A DNA stretch of 64,000 nucleotides from Pipra filicauda (GCF_003945595.2 NW_024105087.1:2857001-2921000), one strand, 5' to 3'. Counted from the first letter of the stretch, positions 38,401-49,816 are shown. A program made the numbers and translations. Notes: generated by a model from the letters alone, not told the origin.

Positions 38401-41338
38401 TCCAAAATGAAGGTTGAACTAGACTACTCAGTGATTCAAACCATTACACAGGAAACAGACAGCTTTGAGTCAGTCTTGTTTATCTTTCTATCACATTCTT
38501 GAAACTACTGAAACTTTAAAGTGCAAAGATACACTTGAAGTATGCTTCACTCTGGAAATTCAACAATTACGAATGTAAAAGATCCTCCTTTTTTTCATTG
38601 TCTCTTTTTTTTTATAAGCACCATAGTCCTGTACAAAGAAAAATCAGTTCTTCGGAGATTCAGGTGAAAAGTACAATCCCATACAACCGAGGAGACAAAT
38701 GGAAGAGAGCTAAAGAGAGGATCCACATCATGATACTCTTTTGTCCTGTGAGACACTGACGGCTCCTGTGAAATAGGGGGAGTGGTAGCAGTATCTGCTT
38801 CCAGCTGTCAAGCTGTAACCCAGTGCAGGCAGCATCAAAGTCACTTACAGGGCTGTCTGTCAAGCAGGAAGTGGGATCTATTCAATGACATCAGTTATTC
38901 ACACCTAAAGAATCCCTGCAACGTTTGTTGTAAGCGGCTGCTTTACAAGTGAAATAAGGAAAGCACTAAGGGGGGAGGGGAGAACGAAGGTGGTGTCTAT
39001 TGCAGTCCCTTAATTTCCCAGAAATTTAAGAACAATAGTGCACCTACCACATTTTATATTTTACAGACCATTCAGAGAACCTTATTATGCTCAGAAATCA
39101 ATTAAACCAGATACAAATCCCATAATCTACCTGGTTCTAGAAACAGAGAAATATTGTAGCTATTGTTAAGATGACATTTTTTGTTCAAAAGACTAAAACA
39201 ATTTTCTAAAAGTTGTAATGAACTGTTGTCTAAGAGGCAGTCACCTAAGCTTGCTATGCCCTGCTTTATTATCACATTCTCTAAATTGCAGTAAGCCTGT
39301 CTTTGTGCAGAAAATGCAATTTTGACAGAAGTGAATAGCTAGCTCTGTGTCTAGACCACTTCTCAAGCTTGCTTTTTTGGATCAAATACTAATCCCATTC
39401 GGTTTCCTGACAGCAAATGAATCAGGCTCCTCAAAGAATTCAGATGCTGATGTTTTCTTCTGAAAACACAAGAAGGACCAATACCCTAACCACTGGGGTT
39501 CTGAAGGGTTTTAACTTCTCCTTGTGTTTCCTCCGGTTCAATTTATATTTAATGCCTGTTGAACTGTGGCAATGCTTCACCAGCACCAGAGGAAGGTATC
39601 TCAACTTCAACCCTGTCACTCAGGGCACTGTAAAGGGGAGAGACAACCGCAGAAAACTGAAATGTAAGGAAGGGTCCATCCTGTTTCTACTTTTCAAACA
39701 AGTATGATTAGGCACACATGTTTGTTAGAATAAGGTACAGCAACTACACTCAAGAATAAAACTTCTGACTCATCTCAGAAAGGAAGGCATTGCTTAGCCC
39801 TGAACACAGGGCAGGGTCTCAAATAGCTTCTCCAAATATTTCTCACCGGCTAGCCCTAAGTATTTCATCAAGCACTGTCAGGCCAGGTGGCTCTGGTCAG
39901 CACACTGACTCCCTTGGATGCCAACACACACAGGAAAGCACCTTGAGCACTGCACTCACGGCCAAAAATTACCAACAGAGGATTCTGCTGTGGCCAGGAG
40001 GCTCATTCGAGTTAGGACTTTCCTCACCACCATCCCCACTTTCCAATTAAGTTCTGTATATGTAACAATACATGAGAAACTAAGGGCTTGGGGCAGTTGC
40101 CAAAATACTCTCTCAATGCTTGAGAAATAGAATTGGAATGATTTCCCTCTACTGTTCTTATCCAAGTTTAGGGACACTTTTTTACTTTACACTGTAAGTT
40201 AAGATGATTTATACCAACACTTCAAGTCACAAATTTCAAATGATGCTCTAAGATTATGATTTGCAATAAGTGAGTGTAAATTGGCCAAAGAATAACAGCT
40301 ACAAATGAGTGAAATTTGATATGGCATTTTCTACCTTTTTATCCAGGCACACCAAACAGAGGCGACAGCAGTAAATGATGTTTCCTTATTTGCACAAAAT
40401 GAGTTAGATATGTGTTTTATAATTTCACCGTATCTCAGCAGCTACACTGCTCAAACCATTGGTCAAATACCTACTAGTTTAAGGGAAGTATCTTGACAGC
40501 ATTGTTGCCTGCTTTCAGAAGTTTACCATGATACCAAAGATGCTGCACACTTTTGAGAACACAGTGCCAGAGTGCTGTACTAGTGTTTTAGCTGAATAAT
40601 CTGTATAGACGATCATCCTATTAGATATTTAGGGGACTACACCACTGTATCTTAAGTTAAATGGTAAAAATCATATTAGCACAATACTCCATCAAGAACG
40701 TGCATTGAAATGGTCATTCAAGGAAAAGGACATGATTCTTACATAAACTACAGCAGAGCTAACCCTATATATACAGTATACACATATTCAACGAGTAAAA
40801 CACAAAATTAACAAAACACTACCACAAATTAAGAGACCAAAAACATAGAATTGGTAACTACTGCTGTCACCGCAGCACTACAAGTCCGATAATTCCCGAC
40901 CACACGTAGACTTCTGACAAAGGGGTATTTTTCATCAGCTTCTTCGCAGACTGCAAATGCACATACACGACAGGGTTACGTTCAGGTATGCCATTCACAG
41001 ACGCTCAGCTTGCAGCGCACCGAGAACGCCTGAAATCGAGTCCCCCCAGGGGATTTCACACGGCAGCCGGCTCCGGACGCGGCACCGCCGAACACACAAG
41101 CCAGGCCCGGCAACAGGCGATACCAGGGGAATGTAGCCGCCTCTGTCCCTTATCCCCCCTCCGCGGCGAAGGGCTGGAGAGGACCCACGTCCCCGCAGCT
41201 GCTGATGCGGGACCCCAGGCAGAGGCTGGAGCACGCCGGTGCAAAGCCCTCTGGCACAGCAGCAAGGCAAAAGCGCCCGGCGCCGGGCCCCGCGCCGCCG
41301 GCAGCCGCCCCCGCGGCTCCCCCGCACCCTCCACTCAC

Positions 41339-41492
41339 TCTTGGTCGCGGCGACCAGGTTCTTCCCATCCTTCAGCAACTCCTTGATAAACTTATTGGTC
41401 TTCTCCAGCTCCGCCTCGTGGGCTCTCACCCGCTCCCTGAACCAGGGGCTGTCCAGGTAGCAGTCGCTGAACTCCAGGGGCTGCAGCCCCAT
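41339..41492 (-). CDS. ARHGAP10: ARHGAP10 coding exon 1 (start of BAR domain)
   Basis: ARHGAP10 (GRAF2) is a Rho GTPase-activating protein of domain order BAR, PH, RhoGAP, SH3, acting at membranes and the actin cytoskeleton. This exon encodes the first 51 residues, beginning [20 protein letters not shown] and ending in KNLVAATK, the start of the BAR domain. The ATG (41492-41490) has a strong context, GCAGCC before it and G after it. The exon ends in a phase-1 donor: AAG A followed by GTGAGT, with the intron G at 41338. Compared with the human protein as I remember it, only a few conservative changes (such as I to V and R to K) are visible. The same frame upstream stays open to a TGA at 41627-41625 but has no other ATG, so this ATG is the natural start. 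ARHGAP26 is the main alternative and fits less well. Confidence 0.88.
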
Positions 41493-41538
41493 GGCTGCGG
41501 CTGCTGCGGCTGCTGCTGCTGCTGCTACTACCACTACC

Positions 41539-41570
<32 letters not shown>

Positions 41571-41579
41571 CGCCGCCGC
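41493..41579 (-). repeat. Triplet-repeat tract (GCA/GTA/GTG, GC-rich ends) in ARHGAP10 5' UTR
   Basis: On the minus strand this 87-base tract consists almost entirely of GCA, GCC, GCG, GTA and GTG triplets and runs directly into the ARHGAP10 ATG. On the plus strand it reads as CTG-type triplets interrupted by a central ACT/ACC block. In the ATG frame it would encode only alanine and valine. Since no ATG precedes it in frame, it should be 5' UTR. It is a pure length-variable type of sequence and may differ between individuals. Confidence 0.85.
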
Positions 41580-42065
41580 GCCGGGGCTCGGCTCCCCGCG
41601 AACCGCAGCGCCGCCGGCGAGCCCTCAGCAGCAGCAGCTGAGCCCTCAGCAGCAGCGGCCGCGGCCACAAAGAGAGAGCGGCAGCTCAGCTCGGCTCGCC
41701 CCGCACGGCGCAGGGCGCGGGCACTGTCGAGCTCCGCGGAGCCGCCCTCCCCGCGGCCGGGGACGCCCCGCTCCCGGCAGCCCCGCCGGGACACGCCCGG
41801 CCGGGCGGGGCGGGCAGAGCCCCGGGCCCGCCCGCAGACCGCCCCTTCCGACCGCCCCGCGGCGGCGGCGACACCGACTCCGACACCGTGCGGGGCGGGG
41901 GGGCCGCGCCGGTGCTCCCGGTGCTCGGGCGGAGCTGCTGCTGGAGCACCGCGGGCGTCCCCGAGCGGGTAAGGCGGGTGGGTACTGCCCTGCCGGAGAG
42001 AGCCCTCTGCCCTGCAGAGGCACGTCGGCAAGGCAGAGAGGTGGGCAGTCGCCAGCCGTAGTTTA

Positions 42066-42516
42066 ACATGGGCGAGTGTCGAATTCTGCACCTGGAACGG
42101 AGCAACCCTGTTTGTGTGTACAGGCTGGGGGATGAGATGCTGGAAAGCAGTGCCGCAGAAAGGAACCTGGGGGTTCTGGTCGGTTGCAAGTTGAATCTGA
42201 GTCAGCAGCGCCCTGGCAGCCAGGAGGGCCAGCCGTGTCCTGGGGGCATCAGGCAAAGCATCACCAGCTGGGAAGGGGGGGGAGGTTTAGGCTGGATATC
42301 AGGAGGAGATTCTTCACCCACTGGGTGATCCGGCACTGGAACAGACTCCTCAGGGAAGTGGTCACAGCACCAAGCCTGACAGAGTTCAAGAAGAGTTTGG
42401 ACAATGCTCTCAGGCATGTGGTGTGATTTTTGGGATGTCCTGTGCAGGGCCAGGAGTTGAACTTGATGATTCTGATGGGTCCCTTCCAACTCAGCATATT
42501 CCATGATTTTACCAGC
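42066..42516 (+). mobile_element. CR1 LINE fragment, plus strand, next to ARHGAP10 promoter
   Basis: The segment begins with ORF2-derived sequence (GAATTCTGCACCTGGAACGG) and ends in a CR1 3' tail (TTGATGATTCTGATGGGTCC, CTTCCAACTC, ATTCCATGATTT). Between them, the peptide LDIRRRFFTHWVIRHWNRLL and FKKSLDNALRHVV resemble the CR1 ORF2 C-terminus. Part of the middle is missing (around 42225-42280), where the reading frame jumps from one conserved block to another. It lies within about 100 bp of the GC-rich ARHGAP10 promoter. Confidence 0.9.
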
Positions 42517-44935
42517 TGCCGGCCCCCCTCCACTTCACAAAAACGTTCATGGGCTTTAGGAAGGGGCTGAGCAGGCTCTCACCTGGAGGATGCACAGAGC
42601 TGCACACAGGCTGCTTGATCCATAATTGGCCATGCTGGTCTGCTGGCTGAGAAGGCTGGCACTGCTCGCCTGCCCCATCCTGCTTCTGTGTCTGGCCGTG
42701 AAATGCTCAGTACAGTAGAGGCAGACTCACCTTTATGTCTTCATTCAATAAACTAATACAAACAGTTTTTGTGAACAAGTACTGCATGCAGCGAGAGCAA
42801 GACCTTGAGAAGACAACTCGAATTATTTCAGTTCAGAATGTTGGGAAACTCATGAAAAAAAAAAACAGAAAAAGGCTTGTAGTTGTACTTTTATTTATAC
42901 TTTAGCTATAAGTTCATGGTTTTAATGTTTTGACCATAGTGCAATTCATAGTGCCTTGGTGTTACCCTATTAGATGATTGGGGGGTTATGTGATCTCTCC
43001 TTTGGGAGTAACTTTAATTTATTTTGTTTTCGGTATAGTGGCAAGTCGCATGTTAGTTTCTGCTCCATTTGAAACAATGAGCTTTGGTATTAATTAAATG
43101 TATTATTGTTGAGCCCACAGTTAAACCTAATCTGCATGTCTGAGATGAAGATAACTGGCAGTGTAACTATCAACCCCTTTCTGTATGACCCCAGGCACCG
43201 ACCTGCAGAAGTCAACTATGGAAATAGGGGGGCACATCATGAATCTCATTTTAAATTAATCTGCAAGATCACATTGTCTACTGTGACACTTATTTTCTAA
43301 TATTACTTAACTGAGAAACTACTATGTTATTCAAAACTCAGTTTAAAAATAATTTAAAAAAAAACAAAACACCCTAAAGAAATAACAAACAATCCTTATC
43401 TCTGTTTAGATTACTGGAGCAGCATTTCAAGAGTAAGTATGCCTTCCATGAATAGTTTGTTTACTTTGACCTGTAGTTGTCCTTGGCATTAGTTGGAATA
43501 ATATTTTTCATGCTTGTTTATAGTTACTGTAGTTTTCCTGTTATAATTTCACTAAAGTGTTGTAAAGTAATTGGATCCCATGCTTTGTGTGGATTTCTGC
43601 TTGCATTCAAACTAAAAATGGGGGGGGGGAAAGAATGTTTAGCTTAGTACTGAGCTTTTTAGCTGGCAAAAAAAATCAGGTCTAAAGTTTAGGTTTGTCC
43701 TACCATGACAAGCCCATTAAGGAAAATTGGTCCACCTGGCTCAATCATGTAAAGTAAAAATGTATTCCATTCTAGTTGCACTTAAAAGGAGCAGTTGTAG
43801 TCCAACAGAAATACATACATAAACATAACACATTTTTTCCCAGAATAGAGTTAACTTGTTTTTACATAATAAAGCAAGGAACCAAAATCACTATTAATTA
43901 CATCAGTATTCTACACTGTTTATCCAGTGTTGGTATCCAGACAACATTTTGGATTCCGACCACCAAAATTATTAAATATATCTTTTCCTAAACCTGACCC
44001 ACCAGTCAAACTCTAAAACTGCAGAATTGTGATTTAAAAAAAAAAAAAAAAGATGGCAGACTAGGGAGAAATACTAACCCATTACTGTATGGACAATTAC
44101 ATATCTAATGAGCAATAAAAGGAGTTGCCCTTTTGTAACTAAGGCTTGAAGTGTCTTTATAGCAGCAGTTTAGAAAAATCTCCTCTCTTCTGCCTTTCCC
44201 TACTCAAGGTCATCAAATTTTACGGCCTTATTGTAGCCTCTTTTAAGAGACTATGACATAGGTTGACTGTGTGAAGCCCTAGAAATATCTTGTCCATAAA
44301 TAGCATATTTATCTTTCCTTTGGCTATTTTTCCTTGGCATTCATTGCATGCATGGTATCAGGAAATACCCTCTTCAAATCATTTTATATGATAGGGATAC
44401 ACCAGCATATATGTTTTGTTCCATCTTACCTTCCTTGTGTTCTTGTCTGATCACCATTCTGATTTTCATGAAAGATGATATTCCGATCTGTGGCTGATTG
44501 TGTCTCCAGGCTGTATGTTATGCAGAGATGGGTTAGAAATGAGTGAATTTAACTTTCAGTTTTATTGACATTTTATTAGAGAGCATTGATATCAGCTCCC
44601 AGCATTTTCACAGTTGTGTTGTTGAAAACATCATTAGCAACAGCATCCTTCCAAGGTATTATAGTTTCTTTTCTTGTTTATGCACTTTTAGCTCTGTTAG
44701 TCCTGTTATGAGTTTAACAGAAATTTTATAGAATTTCCTTCTAACTCCCATCTTGCTTATGACTGTGACATCACTGTTGGCTTGCAAGATCTTAAGGGTC
44801 TCATGCATATGTGAGGTACCACTGGGCTGCCTGTTCCCTCTGCTCTCATCCATCAAGAGTGCAAATAGGAACTGACTGATCTCTGACCACCCACGATGCA
44901 GACCAACATTGTTTATTCTACTGTCAACCAATTTC

Positions 44936-44953
44936 ATTATTATTATTATTATG
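44936..44953. repeat. ATT microsatellite
   Basis: About six TTA/ATT units in a row. Confidence 0.8.
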
Positions 44954-45435
44954 GCAATCATGTATATATCTGATAAGATGGACATTCCTTTCTGGCACTC
45001 CCTTACAGCAAAATCTTTATCCAACAAATTATTTTAGAATGCAGCTGTGTGCCTTTTCTGTGTTATAAACATTGTATTCTGTGGCCATTTTTTCCCTGAA
45101 GTGTTCCACCAAAAAGCAGTATGAGATCAACAAATATCCTCCCCAGCCTTTGAACTGAGTCTTGCGAATTCCAAGGATTTTACACTGCTACTTTTTAGTA
45201 ATTGTCCTCCACAAATGGGTTGAATTAGCACACAGTACTACTTCATTTATGCTTAAAAGTAGGCACTATAAAGAATTTATGCTATCCATTCAGCATTTAT
45301 TTGCTCTGACAAAAAAAATAGTTGAACTAGTTTGGAGAATCACGGAGTGTCACAGATTACAATATTTGGTACAGTCTAGCTCCTGTTACACCTTACTGTC
45401 CACACGTGATAATTTCCAGTAGGTTTTTTTAACTC

Positions 45436-45452
45436 TTTCTCTCTCTCTCTCT
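45436..45452. repeat. CT microsatellite
   Basis: About eight CT units (CTCTCTCTCTCT) in an otherwise T-rich segment. Confidence 0.8.
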
Positions 45453-46499
45453 CCCTAAAACCCACAGATGCTAATATTTTCTTTTCCCCATACTATCATC
45501 CTCTAGCTGGAAAGCATAATTAAGCTAAAGTCAAAGAAGGTTGTTCCCTACCTGTAACTAATTTAAAGTTCATAGCTTTTTTTTTTTTTTGGTCAAAACT
45601 GGAGGAAGGCTTGTTGGTACCAGTTGATTTAATAAGATATTATATCCTCCTTTAGAGCTCAGTCCTCATATAAAATATGTGATGCTTTCTGATACTAATG
45701 GTTGTACATTTTCATGGACTTCAGCCCAAGTGCTTTGACTAGTTACTGTATGTTTTTTCTAGCATGACTTTCCTCTATCAGAAGTTGATTCTAGCATCAT
45801 TCAGGTTGCCTGTTCTGGGTTTTATCCTTTGGGTCACTTCTCTCAAAATGTTTGTAGACTTGCCCTCTCTTACAATATTATAGAGCAATAATGAAGTTTG
45901 CCATGGATTACAGCTTAACTGCTATTATGTTTCATCTAGGTTCGTGTTCCCACTCTGTGTGTGCTATTTTAATCTTGTTCAAAATGTTGGCCTGACATTT
46001 TTAGATGATGCTCATTTGTTTCTCGAAAGGGAATGCACGTACAATAAATATCCACAGCTATAAAACTCTGGAGGAGCTGCATTCATGCTTTAGAGCACAA
46101 AAGTGAGGATGAGCAGCTTCCAGACATTTCCTAATTAGTAAACAAAGCCGTGGCCTGTTCTTGTCCCAGAAGTAGGACATGACCAAATGAACTCTGCCTT
46201 TTTAAGAAAAGATGTGCACTCCGGGGCTCTGCATGGGGCTGTTTCCCCGGAGCAGACAGTCTGCCGGGTTCCACAAAGAAGGGAAGTGGTGTCCTAAGCA
46301 TGGGAGGGAACGAAATTAGGGACTGGAGATGCTGAGAAAAGCTCTAAATTTTGCTCCTTGCAATCTCTTGTTGCAGAGCGGAGTTGTTAGACAAAGACAA
46401 CTAGGCCTTGTTCGTGACTTAAACCTGGTGTCGTGAGCGTTCTCATCCGTCGCTCGTTGGATTTACCAAGAGTGGAATTACAATTAGGTTTTAGGAACA

Positions 46500-47060
46500 C
46501 CCTAACTACAGTGTGTGCGCAGCGTGCAGCCCTCACACTGCCGCTGGTAAACATTTAAGGTGGCGCTTCTTCCGTGGTGGGAGCGTAGACCCGAGCAGCA
46601 CGGATGGGCAAGGGACTGGATGGGGAACATCGCTGTGAATCACTTCTACGGCCCTGCCCTTGCAAGAGCTGAATTAACGCATTTTAAGGGACTGGATGCG
46701 GGTGGAGGAAGAACGCGGATAATGAAAAGCACCTTTATTCCATAGCGCCGGCTCCCGCCGGGCACCGCCCAGCGCCTGCGCGATCCCGGCACTGGGATGG
46801 CGGCGGCGGGCTGGGATTGTCGGTCCGTGCCCTGCAGGGGAGGGATGGCCCTGGAGCAGGTGATGGATGTCCCCAAGGCAGGGGAAGCCCCCCTCAGGTC
46901 CCCCGCAGCTTCCCGGGGCGGGGGTCCCGGGGTTGCCTGCCCCGGCCCCCGCATCCCACGGTGGGCGAGTGCGCACGGCCCGCCCTGGCTTGGCACGTCC
47001 CCGTGTGCGCTGCCGGTACTTGGTGGGTTTCTGGATTGGAATAAACCAACAAAACAAGCC
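46500..47060 (+). promoter_or_regulatory. PRMT9: CpG island, probable PRMT9 promoter and 5' UTR exon
   Basis: GC content and CpG frequency rise sharply here, peaking at about 46740-47000, with an SP1-type box GGGGCGGGGG near 46916. The first PRMT9 coding exon lies 0.8-1 kb downstream and follows a strong splice acceptor, so a separate untranslated first exon in this island is likely. Possible donors are CAG|GTGATG (intron start 46860) and CAG|GTATAA (intron start 47207); sequence alone does not decide between them. Open frames across the island are by-products of GC richness. Confidence 0.7.
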
Positions 47061-47721
47061 TTGTCGTGATGGTGCTGTGTTTCTTGCAGTCCCTCTCCGT
47101 GTAAACTTCGTGTTCTTCGGCTTTGGGACTCATCTGGAAATACCGAAGGCGGTATTAGCCCTTCTCGGGCAAGTAGCTTTAAAAGTTGCAGCGGTGACCG
47201 AGGCAGGTATAAAAATGCGCATATTGGTTCTGGTAACTCTTTAACTTTTTTTTTAAGCAGAAAAAAGTCACTCTACTTTCTGTAAAATAAACTGTGAGCT
47301 CATTGGTTCGCTTTGCTTTATGGAGATACTGTTGTTCAACGAGAAGAATTTTAACCTGCAGATTTTGTGGTAGATTTTGAAATTTATGAGTGCACGAGCG
47401 TCTAGTGTGCAAAGCTATTGGGTCAGAGACATGATAAAATGTCTATTACAAAAATACATATTCCAAAGGGAAAAACACAATCTGTTTCCAGGACCTGGTC
47501 TAACACAGACACGATGCACTCTTGACTTTTGAATGGTGAACACTGGGAGCTGATGGAATTATCAGTGTCACAAAGATGAGCATGTTCTTGAATGTTTAGG
47601 ATTTGGGGCGAGGGACGATGTCTTTACGAACTCCAGTGAAAATTTAAAGTGGTTTTTGATCTGTCAACTTTGTGTACAAGCTTTTTGGCCTACAGTGTGC
47701 TTGCTGTATGTGTGACTTTTT

Positions 47722-47725
<4 letters not shown>

Positions 47726-47754
<29 letters not shown>

Positions 47755-47755
47755 G
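47726..47755 (+). promoter_or_regulatory. Splice acceptor of PRMT9 first coding exon with 28-T tract
   Basis: An uninterrupted run of 28 T (47726-47753) ends directly in AG (47754-47755). It is an extreme polypyrimidine tract and supports an intron in the 5' UTR. Homopolymers of this length vary between individuals and are prone to sequencing error. Confidence 0.7.
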
Positions 47756-47782
47756 GAGAAGTGAGTATTTACATTCTTCAGA

Positions 47783-47959
47783 ATGCCCAACTCCAATGCC
47801 AAATTTCACAGAGGTGGTCGGGAAGCCAGCAGGCGGGAGTTGGTTTCCAGATCTTTGCAGAGTGCTCAGCATTGCCTGGAGGAGCACGATTTTGGAACTG
47901 CATATGCTCACTATCTCCTGGTATTAAATCTGGCTCCCGAGTTAAAAACTAGCGTCAAA
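47783..47959 (+). CDS. PRMT9: PRMT9 coding exon 1 (residues 1-59)
   Basis: Encodes [10 protein letters not shown] and continues to [36 protein letters not shown] and SVK, the conserved N-terminus leading into the TPR region. The start is fixed by an in-frame TGA at 47762-47764 in the same exon, and no other ATG lies between; an A at -3 gives an acceptable context. The first ~19 residues differ from the mammalian form while the following block is conserved. The exon probably begins at 47756 and ends in phase 0 at the donor AAA|GTAAGT. Confidence 0.95.
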
Positions 47960-48481
47960 GTAAGTGCTCTTTGAATTACATGAAACAATTTATGTATTCT
48001 ATTCCGTTGAGGTCTTTGTGACATGTTTTGTACTTGTGATTTGTTGTATTTAACTGATTTCTATTTTTATTTTGAAGACAGAATTGGAAAGTTAGTAGTG
48101 ATGGAGATGGCCAATGCCTTGTTTAATAATCTCTGTATGCTTATATGAAGGGAATTCATACACTTTTAGTCTGTGTGTGTCAATCAAGTTTAATAAAAAT
48201 AGGGTCCTGTTAGTATTGGAGCATGCATTAATATACACACAGGCTCTTAGTAAACACTACTGGGTGATGATCCTCTTGGTCCTTCTCAGATATCCAAGAG
48301 CTTATTTCTACTTCTTCCAGGTGAGCCAACTACCATTTTATGATAGCAAACAGTTGTATGCTGCTGCTTAGGGAGATGAGGATGTTCAGGTGCATGTCAG
48401 GATACCTCCAGATGTTTTCAGGGCTCCATTCCCTGCTTCTGGTAACTCCCAGAACTCAGTGGTATATGTTTTATTTTCTAG
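47960..48481 (+). other. PRMT9 intron after coding exon 1
   Basis: 522 bp, GTAAGT donor and TTTTCTAG acceptor. No repeat or RNA gene seen. Confidence 0.9.
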
Positions 48482-48630
48482 GAAACGTTTCAATTTACTC
48501 TCTTCAAATGGGCAGAAGAGCTAGATTCTCTGGCACGGATTCAAGATCTGTTTAACTGTTATGAACAAGCACTTGAACTATATCCAAATGATGAAGTGAT
48601 ATGTAATAGTATGGGAGAACATCTCTTCAG
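48482..48630 (+). CDS. PRMT9: PRMT9 coding exon 2 (residues 60-109)
   Basis: Encodes [20 protein letters not shown] and then [20 protein letters not shown] with CNSMGEHLF. The pattern of helix pairs with A/L/Y spacing, such as [12 protein letters not shown], is that of a tetratricopeptide repeat. TPRs bind partner proteins; in this family they help recruit the SF3B2 substrate complex. The exon ends in phase 2, with the AG of Arg109 completed by the next exon. Confidence 0.95.
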
Positions 48631-49816
48631 GTTTGTAGTAATGTATATTCAGTTTTTGTAAAGTTCACACTGTAAATGCAAGCACATGCTTAATACTGTA
48701 TAGTGGGTACTGTTGAACTTAAAGCTGTTTGTCAGCTTAAATAGAGTAGCCAAAGCTAAAATAAATGTTGGTGGTCACAGCAAAAGTAAAATAAAAAAAA
48801 AAGAAAGATACTTTTACTAAAGTAAAAAGTTAAAAAGAAAAATGCTGTCTTCAAATATTTTCTAACAATTTATTTAGGAATTACTAAACAAAAAGAGACC
48901 GAAGTTGTTCAGAGTCACAATAGCGGTTAACATACAATTTTTGAAGTTCTTCCTTTCTTGCCTGTTAGATCCCATCAGAATTACAGCCTCTGAATGCTGT
49001 CTCTTAATTCTGGTCCTTCTTGAGGTGACATATAACAGACCTTTGAAGTGAGGAGAAGCTGGTTGTGTATCTTATACCATGTAGGGCTGTTCTTAATTGG
49101 TTTGAGCTTATGCTTGTGTTTATTAATGTAAAGCAGAAAAGTGTTTTCTGTTGCTCAACTCTTTGAGACTGAAATCATAGGTCATAATTGAGATAGTTTT
49201 CATTAGGTTTGCTTTTTGTGATTACTTTCTTTGTTTCAAAGGAACACTTCTCCCAACATTGTATTAAAGTATATATGTATCTTTGATAGTTTTGGGGCTT
49301 TTTTCATTGCTGTCTGATTTGAGAATATGCTATAGGTATTATAAAAACTTGCTTCAAGTTCACAATTTGGTTTCTTTTTAGTTTTTTTCCTTTTTTTTTT
49401 TTTTTTTCAAAATTGGCACTTAATGCAAGAGCTGGCAACTCAAGATTCGATAGTTTTGCAGTATTTCCAGTTAAATACGGTAAAGCACTTTTGAGGTTTA
49501 TGGCATTCTCTTGACTTGAACATCTGTGAGACTGGATTGCAGAGTTGCTGCTGTCAATACTGTTGCAGCAAATTTTTGTAAAACCTGTTTTACTTCATCA
49601 AAGGCTGCAGTAGTGGATTGTTGGTGCACACAGTGGTATTTTTGGACTACCTTTGCGTTTTACAGTGACTTGATGTGAAGCTGTACATCATTCTTTTTCA
49701 TAAGGCAGTGCCAGTGTTTCTAAAGATAATCTTTCTAACTAATGCAAAATACTTCCCCAGACTCACAGATACAGCTGAAGGCATGCTTTCTATTTATTTG
49801 TCATTTTTGCTCTCAG
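48631..49816 (+). other. PRMT9 intron after coding exon 2
   Basis: About 1.2 kb, AT-rich, with an A-rich patch near 48790-48840 and a T-run at about 49390-49407. No repeat family recognised. Confidence 0.85.

Larger units (their letters stand above)
32055..41049 (-). other. ARHGAP10 intron 1, 32-41 kb block
   Basis: AT-rich non-coding sequence up to the CpG island. A T-run followed by an A-run and a CAA-rich tract occurs at 35100-35168, and an 'ATTTCATATTAT' motif is repeated three times at about 35399-35441. No exon or RNA gene recognised. Confidence 0.55.
1..41960 (-). other. ARHGAP10: ARHGAP10 gene, 5' portion (promoter, exon 1 and start of intron 1)
   Basis: Only the 5' end of this minus-strand gene is in the window: the CpG-island promoter, one coding exon (41339-41492) and about 41 kb of intron 1, which continues past the left edge. 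The identification rests on the exon-1 protein, which matches the GRAF-family N-terminus and fits ARHGAP10 better than its paralogue ARHGAP26, and on its head-to-head position with PRMT9, the order I know from mammals. I looked for exon 2, whose protein should continue with a GRAF-family BAR segment containing a motif like FKFEFIGDAE, and did not see it. The transcription start is inferred to lie within about 41600-41960 from GC content only. Confidence 0.82.
41050..41980 (-). promoter_or_regulatory. ARHGAP10: CpG island and promoter of ARHGAP10
   Basis: Base composition shifts abruptly from AT-rich intron to very GC- and CpG-rich sequence across roughly this interval, spanning exon 1 and its upstream flank. 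GC-box (SP1-type) sequences are visible around 41811-41825 (CCGGGCGGGGCGGG) and 41890-41901 (GCGGGGCGGGGG). No TATA box is evident. This is the typical form of a broad vertebrate promoter. The long open frames that run through the island on both strands are a by-product of GC-rich sequence with few stop codons, not genes. Confidence 0.8.
42517..46500. other. Intergenic region between ARHGAP10 and PRMT9
   Basis: AT-rich sequence between the two divergent promoters. Present are an A-run (about 44036-44050), a G-run (43620-43629), an ATT microsatellite (about 44936-44953), a CT microsatellite (about 45436-45452) and a T-run (45577-45590). I recognise no coding exon, RNA gene or transposon here; the longest frame, 44659-45027 (minus), looks like chance. 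Confidence 0.6.

Noticed and set aside
41490..41540. ARHGAP10 start moved upstream to give a Val/Ala-rich N-terminus
   Set aside because: There is no in-frame ATG upstream; the extended frame would have to begin at GTG. The ATG at 41492 has a strong context and matches the family start. Kept only as a finding.
41205..42256. Long open frames (about 190-255 codons) on both strands over the ARHGAP10 CpG island, some with poly-Gln, poly-Ser or poly-Ala runs
   Set aside because: GC-rich sequence has few stop codons and the triplet repeat reads through in every frame. Composition is dominated by Arg, Pro and Ala with no domain, and one frame runs on into the CR1 copy.
46646..47244. Open frames of 75-127 codons around the PRMT9 CpG island
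   Set aside because: They are unrelated to PRMT9, overlap on both strands and have the composition expected of GC-rich promoter DNA.
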